Positions 25,484 through 38,060 of a stretch of 64,000 bases of DNA are shown here, one piece after another. A program made the position numbers and the translations under genes. Positions within the stretch are counted from its first letter, which is position 1. Every line of letters starts with the position of its first letter. This stretch comes from Colletes latitarsis (Eukaryota > Arthropoda > Insecta > Hymenoptera > Colletidae): positions 25,882,479-25,946,478 of the forward strand of contig NC_135147.1 of the NCBI RefSeq assembly GCF_051014445.1, read 5' to 3'. Below the pieces are notes generated by a model. It saw only the letters and a list, made by a program, of their open reading frames with translations. It did no database searches and was not told the origin of the DNA.

Positions 25484-25601
25484 TATGCTGTGGATATTGA
25501 TCGCAGTGACGTGCATCGAGGTATCGACCTTTGCCAACGCACAGTCGAGAAAAACTACTTTTACACAGGAAGATGGGAACAACGCCGAGTCCGAGCATCC
25601 G
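25484..25601 (+). CDS. Sidestep-family adhesion receptor, exon 2: start codon and signal peptide
   Basis: The first coding exon gives 39 codons plus one base. The protein starts MLWILIAVTCIEVSTFANA: a hydrophobic core at residues 2-11 and an A-N-A cleavage motif at 17-19, so signal peptidase would cut before Gln20. This predicts a secreted or type I membrane protein. The following 20 residues (QSRKTTFTQ, then EDGNNAESEHP) are polar and acidic, a linker before the Ig domain. The exon has a good acceptor (25390-25391) and an A/GTGAGTAT donor after 25601, leaving phase 1, which joins in frame to 44734. An in-frame TGA at 25451-25459 lies in another frame and does not affect this start. E12 in the hydrophobic stretch is slightly unusual. 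No known family is identifiable from this exon alone; the identity comes from the next exon. Confidence 0.75.
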
Positions 25602-28199
25602 AGTGAGTATCGTACTTTTTGCAATAAACAACGAGAATTCTGCTCGAGCTAACATTCTTAGTCGATGAACATTGATAAACTACTCGTATTATTCCCTATC
25701 GATGAAAATTCTATCGATTGATTGGAAGTCGCGTTCCAATTTGTACCCAGCGAGCGAAACGTCGCAATAATGCATGCTTTCCCCGTTACGTACGTCACGT
25801 TCCGGTACACGAGAAGAAAGCAATTTTTTTTGTTTAATGTTTAAACGGCAGGATGTTCCCTTTTCCCGGTCGTGTTGCGCGAACGAGGCGCCCGGTGGTT
25901 GGAAAACGGAGCAACCATTCGCACGAATTACCGCTGGAAAACTCTTTCCTTAATTCATTTTGCCCCCGCGTGGGTCGCTGGAATATCAAAATTAATGTTT
26001 AATGGATACGTACAACGGGATTAGATTCGGCGAAACTCGTTCGGGAACTTTTTCCGATACGCGTACACCGCCGCGGCGAATTAAAGACCGACGGTCCCGC
26101 GCCGCGCGGGAAAAGAAATTATACGAAAGTTGAAATTGCACCGAACCCGCGGAAACGTACGCGACAAATATTGCACCGTCATGGGGAAACAACTCCAAGG
26201 AATACATTTGGACTGCCGTTACTAGTTTCTCGTTCGAACTCGATCGAAGACGGAATCCGGTCTCGGGAGCATCGCGTGGCCGTGCACGAGCCAATGAACA
26301 AAGGAGGAAGTACGTGGCGAGACCACAGATGAATTGCTAGAATTCACAATCGAGATTTGCCGGATTAGCCTGTATAGAGCGTGCACTTTATAAATCCCAG
26401 ACGAAACTAAACTAATTAGGTATGTATGGTCGGAGCGTCGCCGTGGGACATATAATTAATGCGGTGCACCGGGTAAATGAGAAATTAATTACGATATGGA
26501 AATCAGAAGCATCCCTGGGCCTGGTTCGCTAGCGTTACCTGAAGAGGGGTCGAAGGGGGGCTCGAGTCCCGCCGGATATGGGTTTCTTCGACGCAGACGC
26601 ACGTGCAGAACGTGAGCTCTGCACCGTGGCACGTGTTACGAGCACGGTGCACATGTGGCCACCAAACCAGAAGAGCTTCCCTTCCCATGGAGAACCTGAA
26701 ACACACTATCGAAAGACAGCTGGAAAACCTACTTTTTTCCGCTTTTAAATCGAAATTCTCTACCCTAGGGTACACTCATCGCGATTTGAAAAATAGAAAT
26801 AAACTCTAGCAGATAAGAATTGATACTTTTGAAGATGAGTTTCCATTAGAGGCTTAACACATTGTCGATCAGTTATCTATTTCAATTTAGTTAAGTTTCT
26901 GTGTAAAATTGCCGATCGACAATGTGTTAATATGCTTGAATCCGCGTAGACGGTGGGAATTTCGACGCCGGAAGCGGTTTCCTTTCTTCCGTTGCGCGTG
27001 TGCTTTAGACATTTTCAAGAAGTTACCCGTGGAAATTCGACGTTCCTTGTAACTTGCCCTCGACTCTCCGTATTAGCGGTCGTAAAGTAAATTCGAGCAA
27101 AATCGGTTTAGCTCGATGGTTAAGTATCGGAGTAACCCTGTTGTTGAACCGAGGCCAACGAAACTATCCAGTTTACTCTACGTGTTCCTCCGAGGTAACT
27201 ACCGTGAACTTCTTGGTTAACGTTAACCTCGTCGAACACCGGAGACCACTGACATCTACAACTCCTTGGGATCGGTTTTTGAAACGCTCCGTCGAACAGA
27301 GACGCTTTAAAAAATAAGACATCGCGGTTAGCGAGCTTTTCCGGGAAATTGATGGTCGGAGCGTGACGAACGGAAACCGTAGGAAAGATAACAGTCTTCT
27401 ATCGGGGTTCGAACATTCTTCGGATTTTAAATTAATAGTAAACAATTAGAACTTTTATCGATCAAAGTTCCTGGCTCGGTTTCTCGAGCAACGCAGCGAA
27501 AACCGGGAGATTCGATTTTGCTTAACAAGGAGCTTCCAGCGCGAGAAACGATCCGGAACACTGTAATTCAACCTATCGAGGCAGTAATACCAACCCCCGA
27601 GCGTTTAACCTGGCCCTGGCCGACTAACATCCTTCGATTTCTGAAATTCACGTCGCTGTTTCAGGCAACCGAGATAGCTTTCCGCTATTAACGAGTTCGC
27701 GAGTAAAGTATTTTCTTTAGTGGACTTAGCAAAGAATCGTGAAGTCCGCCGGACTCTTTAATAGACTGGGCTCTACCCACCACCGGCACAGACTGCTTTC
27801 ACGGTTATTGGATTCCAGTCTTCGCAAACAAACGGGGCCAACGCGTAAATTCGAGGCACGAGTGCACGAGGGCCGGCGGAAAACTCGATCCTCCGGATCG
27901 GTGTACGTCTGCAACAGAAACGTTCTGTGTACTCCGTCGACGAAAGGAGAATTTTCTTTCGGGGGAAAATCACAGTCTCGTATAACCAATTACCGATTCG
28001 TTTCGATTTTTCTCTCGAGATAGGATCAAATGTCGTAGATCCGTGTACGTCCAGAGACTTTTGCGGCTACAAATTTACGAATAATGGATAACAAATCAAT
28101 ATATATCGAGTTTAATATATATAATAGTTTATTGAGAGTCGAATAAGATTCGAGACAGGTACGAATTGGGTATGATTAATTCTTAAAACTGGCCGTCAG
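25602..28199 (+). other. Second intron, first segment
   Basis: Starts at the donor GTGAGTAT. It holds a TTAA-ended palindrome (26854-26930, listed separately) and otherwise nothing recognisable. The whole intron runs to 44733 and is 19,132 bp. Confidence 0.5.
26854..26930. repeat. 77-bp palindrome with TTAA ends
   Basis: Left arm TTAACACATTGTCGATC (26854-26870) and right arm GATCGACAATGTGTTAA (26914-26930) are exact reverse complements over 17 bp, with a 43-bp loop. Both ends are TTAA, the target duplication of piggyBac-type transposons, so it may be a minimal miniature element; it could also be a hairpin-forming transcript. Exactness suggests it is young or selected. Confidence 0.75.
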
Positions 28200-28463
28200 C
28201 TGGTAAACACGGTTTTAATGCAGGAATCGATATTGGAAAACGAAGGAAAGAGGAGAATGGCGTGTAATATAATTATATTCGATTTAAATGAACGTAGCAG
28301 TAACAAATCGTTACTGCCCATGGAAGTAAACAATGGCATTCGGGTTAACTCGATAACAACGAACAATAACAAACGCTCTATTATCGCGAGTATTTTATAT
28401 TCAATGATGCCTGACGACAATGAGAGCAGCGTTATTCACAGGAGATCAATAACGGTAAAATAA
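28200..28463 (+). pseudogene. Possible retrotransposon ORF1 fragment
   Basis: One open frame reads LVNTVLMQESILENEGKRR, then MACNIIIFDLNE and later NNNKRSIIASIL. The pattern of a charged coiled-coil end followed by NIIIF-(D/N)-(L/I)-(N/P)-E is typical of the ORF1 (nucleic-acid chaperone) proteins of LINE-type elements. There is no zinc knuckle and the frame ends at 28461-28463. The call is by pattern only; chance is possible. Confidence 0.33.
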
Positions 28464-31400
28464 AACCAAAGAGTCGTGTTTTATTCCGTTATGCTCGTAC
28501 GTGAAATTTTGAAACGTAGAAACTGTAGTGGATCAACGAACACCGATGGTGCAAATTTTAGGCGAAATTACGCGTTCGTAAAATTTTTGTCTGCCTCTCC
28601 GCGAATCAATTTTTGCCAGACCACGCTACGAACGTTTATAAATGTCTATTTCGATGCACAGAACCGCGTTTAACGATATCAAAACGTTACACACCGCGAT
28701 GATTTACAACACCGACGAAAAGATCGCGATGATCTTGATTTACGGAAAGTGCGGGCGTAATTCAGTGCTGGTTCAGCAGTTAAACACTGCCTGATATCTC
28801 GATAAACGTCACCCATCGCGTCGCATATTCCGACGAATAATTAAAACCACCCGGGAGAATAACTGTTTCAATTCGCGGAAAAATGTCTGCTCAAAAACCG
28901 AAACGAATGACGCAAAATGCGTTTCCCGTTACGGTTGCAATGGCACGCGAACTGCGAGAATATACTTGTACGGTGTAACGTTTAAAATCCTCCAGGTTTT
29001 GCAAAACATTTTACTAAATACGTAGACGGTCGAGTGATTCTCGTAAATTCGCGAACTCCTCAAAAGCGACGTAACAAACGATAAATAAATTTTTTCTAAC
29101 GAACGTTAAAATCCACAAACACTATACCGTTCTCTGATCCGGCTCGTGCTTAGTGCAGCACGGTATACTAACTGCTGCGGTCTCCGGACCAGGCCAAATA
29201 CCGTTTATTGCTGGAAGGAGTGCAACGTAAATTCCGCAGCTTCGTGCTAAACGAATCACGCTTATAGTACCTCATTTTTTCTCGAGCTCATTGAATACAC
29301 CTAAATATCTGTACAACTTCACTCTCGCGCAATTTATTACGCGATATTACTGGCGTCCATAATTTCTATGATTTTTATGAGCCACCTTTCGAAACGTCTA
29401 ATAAACGAAGACACTCTTGAGAAGTATGATTCCAATGGAAACTATTTTACCGCGAAAATACGTTTAAAGGTGGCCGGGAGAGGAATCTGGGGTAAATGTA
29501 CGGGTCCTTAAGTGTCCGTTTAAGGGGGTGGATGGTGCTCCATCGTCGAAAAGGATCAGTTACGAATGGGAGGGAGAAAAAAAGAGAGAAATGAAATATA
29601 GCGGAAAAATTTCCTGCCAGAGGGGATGCCTAAATGGTGAGACAATTTAGATAAAAATTCCCTGCGTTTGTCACGGTCGTTCCTAATTAAAGGTTCCGAG
29701 ATTAATGCCAGTAATTTTCCGGCGCCTCGGGCAGTCGATACGTTTTCACTCGGACGTATCGAATCCTTTTCGACTAGCCGAGCGTCGATTTTCAGCGAGA
29801 TCGTCCCACGAATATTCGATTCAAAGCGAACGGCGGATCTTTGAGCCGCGAGAGCCGGGCGTCGACGGTCGGCAAATTTATTATGTTCCCCGTTCTCGCG
29901 GGGAGTTTGTACACACATTTTCACGCAAGAAATTAAACTTTTTATCTCGTCCGTGAGGTTGCTCGCCGTCTGCGAAACGTTCGGTAAAAGGGGCATTAAT
30001 TAAACGAAAACGCCCGAGAAGTTGGTAAAACGATTCGCAGCCGCGATAGCTTAAATTACTATTCCGCGAATCGAGTTAAAAAGTTTGTATCAGTGGCGGA
30101 CACTAGATCTTCTTAATAACTGCTAGCGATCTGAAAACGTCGTTTAACCGGGGTTTTAACGGGAGGACTTAAGCGCTGCGTCGCTCGACGCGCCCGGCCG
30201 TTTTCACGGAATATTATCTAGCACGGCCTTAAACTATCTAATGAAATTCGTTACATCGCAAACCACGTACTCGTTTCGGATATAAGCTGCTTTCAGCCAC
30301 GGGCGTCTCTTCTTGCTGCGCCAGCAGCCCGAGATCCAGCTGGTTGCTCGAAACAACGATCAAGCCGCTCTAACGAGTGTTTAAACTAAGCTTGTTAACC
30401 ATCATGGACGAGCAAGAAGCGTCGATGCGAAACGACGGAGTGAATATGTGTGTCTGCGTGTGTCCGTGCTTGGGGTCGCGCAGTCGACGACGGTGCCTCG
30501 TATCTTCCGAAAATAAGCCACGCCTCCTTTGGTTACCCTTTGCACCCTCTTTCGGTGGAGCCCGTTTAAGATTTCCAAAGCAGGAGGAAAGTATTAATGT
30601 CTGGAGTATTACCTTTGCACGAAGGCGTATTAATTCCAGGAGAAACCACGGAACTGATCGTTGGCTTGATTCTAGATCCTTTAGATTTTGAATAATGGTT
30701 GCAGAACAAATTCACCAACCACAAACCACACTTTCACGACGCGGTAGACGCGAAATTAATTTCTCTACCGAATACGTCCAAAGTACACAGTCGACTGGCT
30801 CCTGTGCGTTCGCGAATTGTTGACTAGCGAAAGGAATGCGACCCCCACTATAAGCTGAAAGGACGAAAGTGGATCCACGGTACGCGCGCCAATGCCCGGG
30901 GAAGACGTAAACAAAGGAAATTCGTCTGAATGTTGACTTTTCTAGGTGAACGGGGCTCGAAGAAGCTATGAAACGATATTACCGTACGGTGATTTGATAA
31001 ACGTCGAATTAATTGCTATCAATCCGTAGCAAGCGAAAGCTAAAAAGGGGAGAGGAGAAACGGAGGAAGGATCCAACGAAAATGGCTTCTACTCGAAAGG
31101 AAAGCGAAGCGTTTAAATTCGAAACGATAAACGGCATGCTTGTCCCGATTTCTGGGACAAGTCTGTTGTGCGCGGGAATTGTCACGGATTCAAACGATTC
31201 GACAAAATTGAAGCACGCCGCCGGAGACCGGGTTCCGTTTCTACGACTCCGTCCGTTGCATCGATGGGGCCCGGCAAAAGCCTTTCAAAATTGTTTTGCG
31301 TTAATACGAGCGTAACGATGCACAGGAACGGAACGACAATTTAACCGAACGATCAAACGGATACTCAGAATTCGCAGAACGCGCCGGTGCGCGAAACAAA

Positions 31401-34383
31401 AGAGACGGAAAACGTGTGCGTTGCCGTTTTCGTTGTATCGATTTTGTCGCGCCGTTGTTTCGGATATGTGCACGTCCCTCCGTGCAAAATTTAAACCGTC
31501 GTGCATGTTCATCGCTCGACGAATGAAAAATTCAACCTAAGTTACCCGCGTTTCGCCGTAACTTGATTTTTATTTAAACAGCCCGCGTACACCCGATCGG
31601 TCCCAACGTTTCCGTTATTGAAACCAGATCGATGAAATGACCGAAAATAAAATTACTCTTAGCCTCGCGACCTGGTTTTAGGTCCTCGAGGAAACAGTTG
31701 CAAAGCACTTTGAAGTTAACAACGAGCTTAGTCCGCTGTGTATAATTGAAAACGTAAAGACGAGACTCTCTCGAATCATTCGAGTACCGATATTGAAAGG
31801 AAAAATAATCCATCGAAAGGCGGAAATTTCTGCGTCGAAGCACTTTGCTTATGGGTTGGAAAGCAAAGAGAAAAGAAGAGCGGTCGTGCAGGTGTCGGAC
31901 GCGTTATGAATGGAAACCGCGCATCTGCTGCTAATGTCGCAAAATTCGTCGTCCAATGAAAGGCCGTTATTAAATAATGGTCGTCGCTATCGCGTGCTAA
32001 CGTTGCTCCAGCGTTTGTGCAAATAAATTAGCGATGTATGGTATACGCGTACGCGCGACCGAGGGATGTTTGTTTAATGCGGGGCATCGATTCGTATTAT
32101 TAGAACAACGGGCATCGAGGCTTTCGTATCTGGAATTGTTAGCGTTTTGTCGCGAACAGTGCACGGGAAACGGTTCGTTTCGCTTTTTTTTTTCTTTTTA
32201 TTCCTTTTTATTCTCCGCGTTATCGACAAACTTTTATTTACAAACAGCTCGGAACGAGACTCGCAAAATACCGAGCGCAATTTACTCGAAACCGAAATGT
32301 GGCTTCGAGAGTAACGACGATGCGGCTGCTCAAAGGAAGCAAACCAACTAGTAATTAATCCAGTCGTGCTCGCGAACCAAATATTCTCAAAAGTTGATTC
32401 CCTGCCCACGGTTTTCCTAGTGTGTGTCCCGAATTTTCCAAATTGCGTTAACCTTGCGCCTCTTATACGCGAGGCGCGGCGTCGACGGCGTTCGTTAACG
32501 ATTCCGTCAAAGCATTCAAAACTTGACGCAACGGACGAGAGCCTGGAGATTTTTAACGAATATTTCTAGCGGAAACGAAGTATCTCGCAAGTTCCCTCGT
32601 TAGCATAGATTATCTTTGAACACGAGCCGCCGGCAATTTCCATAAATGCGTTACAATAACAGAGGCTCGCGTAGAGGATTTAAAAAACAGAGAAAAAAAA
32701 CACACACACGCAAATACGTTCCGGTTACGCGCTCGATTTTATTCAAAATTCTAGCCGGGGCCTCGTTAAATCGAGTTCCATCGCGGGGAACAAAGTCGAT
32801 CGATCAACTTGATTTATACAGTCGCCGATTAAGCGGACGCGTCTTCGCCCTGAAAATTTTTGAACGTCCGGACAAGAGAGAAATCGACTTTCTTGTCCCA
32901 AGTTTTAATTACTTACGGATGATGAACGACCCACGCGAATCGTCCAAAGTTTCCGATTATCAATTATATCTCGTATTCCCCTCCGCGGGGGAGAGAAAAA
33001 TACGCTTCGAAGGAAACGGCCGTCCGTCTGAATCCGTACGATCGCATCGGAACGAATTTAATCGCGGGAAAAGTTTCTCCCGGGAAGCGTCGGGAACGTT
33101 GCCATTTTTTTATTACTTTTGCTTTTTTTTAAACTGTAAAATTTTCGCGAAGCATCGTTTGGTAAACGGCCACGCGAGAGTAGCGTTTTCTTACGCTAAC
33201 GACGGAGTTTTCCCCGAGGAAAGATGGTCTGAAACTTGACGCGTACAAAGCGTTGTATCTGAAAATCACAGAAGAGGAAAGTGGTTGGTGGCTGGTAGAC
33301 CGATGGATCTCCTCGAGGCGATTAAAGTTTTAATTAATCGGGAGCACGAGCAACAAGATATTTTTTTTTTTATTAATTTTACTTTCCTTCCTCCTTTATC
33401 CATCGAGCTCTTGCCCCGACAGCTTTGCAGAATCAGCTTGACCCTAATAACGTCGCGTTACCCAAACGATAATTGCTCGCGAACTTCTAACGCAACGCGT
33501 TGCTTTCGTTTATTCGAGAGAAAGAAAGAAAAAAAACGGTATCGCGTTTAGAAAATTTCCTCCTCCGCGATAAGCGTTGGCGCGTAAAATCGATGGGACG
33601 GCAATCTTTCCGTGAGAATCGGATTAAAGCGGCGCAAAAGGAATGGTAAACGGTGGCTATTATCGAGTGACGAACTTTCACAAACGAACAGATTCCTTAA
33701 TATCCACGCGAACAGAGGTTCTCCGTCACTTTGACCGGATTTCCATTCCCCTCTAAAAACGTAGTCGTCTATCGATAATCGATCGCTGGTCCGACGAGTT
33801 TGACGCTCGTAGAATCGAATCGGCCGTCGAGTGTTGAAGCAGCGTCGCTGACTCGAAGGTATACTCGTTAACGACGTCGACGTTGGGTTCGATAATCCGC
33901 AGTCAATTAGCACGATAACCGATTCCCGTGCTTCCCTCGAGCCACTGCTCCTCTTGGCGCATCCACGTTGCTCGATTTTCAGTCCTACGAACGCGAAATC
34001 CTCGCCATCCTATACCCGACGCCTACACCGCCCCTACGACGACCTCCTGAATCCTGCTGAATACAACATCGCTGTTTACACCCCAGGCTAATTCGTCCAA
34101 CGTATACGACCGACCGGTAACTGTATTGGATGGATGCTACCCGCGATAAGGGCCCGACGTACCCTCTCTACCACCGTTACGACCATCAACCGATCCATCC
34201 CCCATCCCCCGCGAATATCTTGCCACGATTAGACCCGGAACCAACATCGTTAACCTTATGCTCGTCGCGAACATTTGGATTAGAGGTCCCGTGGCTGTTC
34301 CGGCTATTTAACCAGCTCTCTTTTCCATCCAGTAGTTACAACGAGGATTACATCTGCTGTAGAATAGGAAACAAGCTAGAGAT
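28464..34383 (+). other. Second intron, middle segment
   Basis: Nearly 6 kb with no supported exon or repeat. Long open frames such as 32646-33239 plus (197 codons) are of random-looking composition. Poly-T and poly-A tracts occur near 32187, 32693 and 33361. Confidence 0.45.
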
Positions 34384-34700
34384 TTGTTATTTTACGAATC
34401 GTTGAGCTTCTTTACCCATTTCGAAACCGTGTGACAAAGTGTTTGTGACATCAAATACTCCTATCAAATTAGGCGCGCCTTAGAGCAGCGTTCTCGCTCC
34501 TCCGTTATTCTCCATTTATATAAATGACCTGTCTTCCACTCTATTATACCGAATGCGCGCGCTTATGGTCCACAAACCTACCGAGCACCTTTATTATAAT
34601 AATTTGAACGAAGCTAGTCGAGGAATTAGAAATTATGCGGATCCGGAAACGGGCTTTGCGAAATCTTAAACGTTAACGAAACCGAGGCTCTCGTCATTGG
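34384..34700 (+). pseudogene. Non-LTR retrotransposon reverse transcriptase fragment (copy 1)
   Basis: In one frame from about 34400 the sequence reads TPIKLGAP, a stop where Q is expected (TAG for CAG), then SSVLAPPLFSIYINDLSS. This is the conserved G(V/A)PQGSVLGPLLFSIYINDL block of LINE reverse transcriptases. A shifted frame after it gives LNVNETEALVIGS, matching the thumb motif L-LN-(S/N)-KT-A-V-G-S. The YADD active site region is garbled (YRMRA where YADD is expected). Stops and shifts show a dead copy. The clade is not determined beyond jockey/CR1-like non-LTR elements. Confidence 0.72.
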
Positions 34701-34800
34701 TTCCTTAATCATGGTGATTCTACGTGAAAAGGTGCATCGAGAATGTAGAATAGAGTTTATCGTACGATGTCTGCGCGACCAAACTCGACTGGACTGGCGC

Positions 34801-34945
34801 GTCTGACCATACATCGATGTTTCTACTTACGCGAATGTCCAAGTCGTTCTGCGTTGCTCGCGCGCCCGTGGAATTTTCAAAGTCGATTTTCTCGAAAACA
34901 GCCCCTATATATTCACGTTTCCAGCCCCGAATGAAAAGCACAGAT
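34801..34945 (-). repeat. Dispersed repeat R2a, copy 2, with inverted 28-bp motif
   Basis: 34801-34828 is the reverse complement of the 28-bp motif. It is followed on the + strand by gcgaatgtccaagtc, cgcgcgcccgtgg, aattttcaaagtcgatttt and ctcgaaaac, which aligns with 20888-20990. In copy 1 the motif points the other way relative to this tail, so motif and tail are separable parts. It abuts the retrotransposon fragment ending near 34.7 kb. Confidence 0.55.
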
Positions 34946-37696
34946 CGCCGTACTAGCCACGCAAACAGTTTTCGTATCGCGAAGTTTGATAACTGCCTAG
35001 GATAACGTTAACGATGATACCGGTTAAAGTTGTCCTTAATGTAAGGGACCGTAGTTCCCAGCCATCAGCAAGATATCCAGCCAAAATCGAGGCGACGAGT
35101 CTGTTAGATCCGTGCACGCCTAACGGAGAGGGAGTCGACGGATACTATCGAGCGAATAAATATATCTACCTGTCCATTAGAACTTAATACAGCTTTGAAA
35201 GAAAAGTTTTAAACAGAGGAGAGTATCTATCGTAACTTTGTCACGAGGAACTGCAGTTCGTACTCGATAAAGGGAGCGTAAGTTGCGGTAGTATCGGATC
35301 ATGCCAGACGCAATGAATTCCGATAACAGGTTTCCGAAAGAGAGGAAAAAAAAAAAAGCGACCGCCGGAGTTTCTTTCCAACTTGATCCCTAAAACGAAC
35401 CACGACTCTTAAGGCGGAATAAAAACGAAGCGGTCGGAATACGAAATAGCGACGGGGTCGGCGATGGAAAGGAAAGGAAATCAATAAAAGAAAGATAAAG
35501 GGAAGGTAGCGTGCGGCGCTTTCGATTTCAAACTGAATAATACAACCGGGACGCCCCGCGATCTTTGACATTTTGTCGAACACAACTTCTCTGTTGGGAA
35601 CGGCTGGCTCCTTCGATCCTACGTCAATTATATCGATTCCATTCTGTTTGTTCTCTATAACCAATCTCCGGAATGTAAGCTTCTTTTATTTTTTTTTATT
35701 TCTTTCCTTCTCTTTGGCTCGAGGCGACGGTTACTAAAAAGGATAGAGTGGATCGAGGCAGCCCGAGCAGCTGGAAAGGAAACGGGGGAGGGAAAAACAG
35801 ACGAGTCGGTAACAAAGCAAAGACAAACTCGTCGATTTTCTTGCAAATGAGGAATCGGAGAGCCAGATCCAATATCGCGACCGACGATTTTCATTTAAAT
35901 GCTCAGCGTTTCTAGCGCCGCGAATTGAAAATTACCACGAGACCTTCGCAAAGAGGCGGACTAAATCGAAGCGAATCTTGCAGATACTTGAAAAAAATAT
36001 TAGAACAGGAAAGGCTAAGTCGATAGGATCCGTATTTGTGTTCATGCTCAGTTAAGAGCGTTTCCTCGAATTGAGCTTTTTAACTCGACGATCGAAAACA
36101 CGATTAATATTCATGGGGAATATTGAGCTTTAGTAAACGCTCGAATTAAAAGGGCTATGAATAGACTTCCGGTAGGTAGAGTGTAAACCCTGCGGGTACT
36201 CTCCGGAGTCTTTTAAGCCCTGTTGAGGTTTTTTAAGGTTCTCGATGCGATAGAGGGTTTCAGAAATTCTGAAGAAATTCTGACGCCACGTTGGACGTCG
36301 TAAAAATATATTACGACGATAATGTTCGCTAAATTGTTTCTTTTTATACTCGTGAGCATAAAAAATACTCTGCCTTCGAATAAGAATCCTTCTTTAAAGG
36401 AGGATTCGTGCTCCAGTGTCTGCAATAACAATTTTGATCGCGTTTCAACTCGGTCGCAAAGTTTGACAACTTTTCGTTAATATCGTATTTTATACGTGAA
36501 AGTTTCATAAAATTTTAATGGCCAGATTATATGGGGCCGCGTTCGTGCGGGATCAATTTCCTGCGCGAGCGGTTAATGGGAAAGCGACACCATGAAAATT
36601 TCGATAGGAAAGCGATCGTGTTTCGAGACACAGGAAACTGCGAGACCGAAAGTGGCCTTCGATCTTCGTTGTTCCGTGAACTGGTCAGTTGGTAAACAAC
36701 GAACGAGCCAGGAACGTTCGAACAGCAGCCGTCTCTTTGGCGTACGGCCAACGGATCCGTCGACGGATTCGACGTTTCTCCGTCGTCGCGCGAACGTACA
36801 ATTTCGCATGTTTCCATTTTTTTTTTCTGTTATTTTTTTAATACACGGAAAAATAAAAATTGGCGACCAGTGGAACGGGGGAGATTTATCGACGGGTCGG
36901 GCGCAATTATTTCGACCTTTGTCAAACGGGGCGGATTCGTAAATCACGAACGATTAAAGCGACAATCGGGCTTCGTTGATGTTTGAAAAAGCACGCGCCA
37001 TTGTCTATAAAAAACGTTCTAAAATTAAGCTACGCCAATACGTGCCGCGTATAGTTTCGATCCGTATCGTAAACCCGAACGCAAACAGTGAACCCGTGTA
37101 CGCGACGCGCTTTAGCGGAGCGCCCGGCGCGGATTTCGGATCCGTTGTAAAATCAACGCTCGCGTCGCGTGTGCTCGAATCGAAGTCGCGTAACACGGTT
37201 AAAAGGTGAGCACACGGCAACAATGGTCGTATGCGATTGTTTGCCAATTACTCGGTCGTCAGTCTCGTTCTCCGTTTCACGAGAAATACCGATCCAAAGC
37301 ACACCAACGTTGCACCGCACGCCGGCCTGGACAATGATCACGCGCCTCCATTGTCTCTATTATTTCGTTACCCTTTAATGCACTTTAAAGGTGCCCAAAG
37401 CTATCGTTTCCCACGGGCTTATAATCCCCCAAGAGGGACACTTTCCATTCGCGTCGATCAATATCGATTCGACGGTTTTTATCGATCCCAGCTGGGAGAC
37501 GCTCGAGATCGCTTGGACGATACCCAAAATCTGACGTCGGGTATCTCCGACATTCATGGCCAGAGTTTCGAGTTTAAGGGGATCCTCTATTCGAAATGAA
37601 AAATGGATCGCTCTTGTATTAAAACTTTCAAAATAATTTCAAGCGAACGAAGAGAAAGCTTAATAAAACATCGATATTGGCGATCTTCGACTAACT
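34946..37696 (+). other. Second intron, segment without recognisable features
   Basis: About 2.75 kb. No exon, no known repeat. Open frames up to 124 codons (36573-36947 minus) have no recognisable content. Confidence 0.45.
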
Positions 37697-38060
37697 TTGA
37701 TACATTATCAGAATTATCGCGGATCACGTTCTAACCCATCCAATTTACGGTTGCGTTCTTGCTACCCTCTGTCTGTGTCTCTTGGCTATGATGTGGTGGT
37801 TCTAACTAAATCGTGGTTATGCGATGGTATTTCCGATGCGGTACCGGAGCTCCGTGATTTAGCCGTCTATCGACGCGATAGAAACAGCGAAACCAGCAAA
37901 TTCCTTAGAGGCGAAGGTGTTTTAATCGCCGCTCGGAATCCTAATTTTAACCGCTTAATACGCTAATACTGTCGAACAACGTTTTGTCGAGGCACGCTTT
38001 GACTACGAAAATATCTCATCCGATTACGTTCTAGCATTCTGTGTGCTTCTCGACGAAAGG
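37697..38060 (+). pseudogene. Non-LTR retrotransposon endonuclease fragment
   Basis: An 89-codon open frame (37697-37966) starts IHYQNYRGSRSNPSNLRL and continues DVVVLTKSWLCDGISDA and VYRRDRNSE, then GEGVLIAARN. This is the N-terminal half of the apurinic-type endonuclease of LINE elements, whose canonical form is YQNVRGLRTK, then LTETWL, then YRRDR and GGGVLIAV. The catalytic Glu of LTETWL is Lys here, so the fragment is inactive. After a frameshift the text VEQRFVEARFDYEN (to about 38060) continues the domain (VE-L-(F/Y)). No reverse transcriptase follows convincingly. Confidence 0.8.

Noticed and set aside
32646..33239. 197-codon open frame on the + strand
   Set aside because: Composition follows the local DNA and it contains no motif; nothing supports translation.
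33884..33898. tRNA B-box-like word ggttcgataatcc
   Set aside because: No A box at the right distance and no acceptor stem can be formed.
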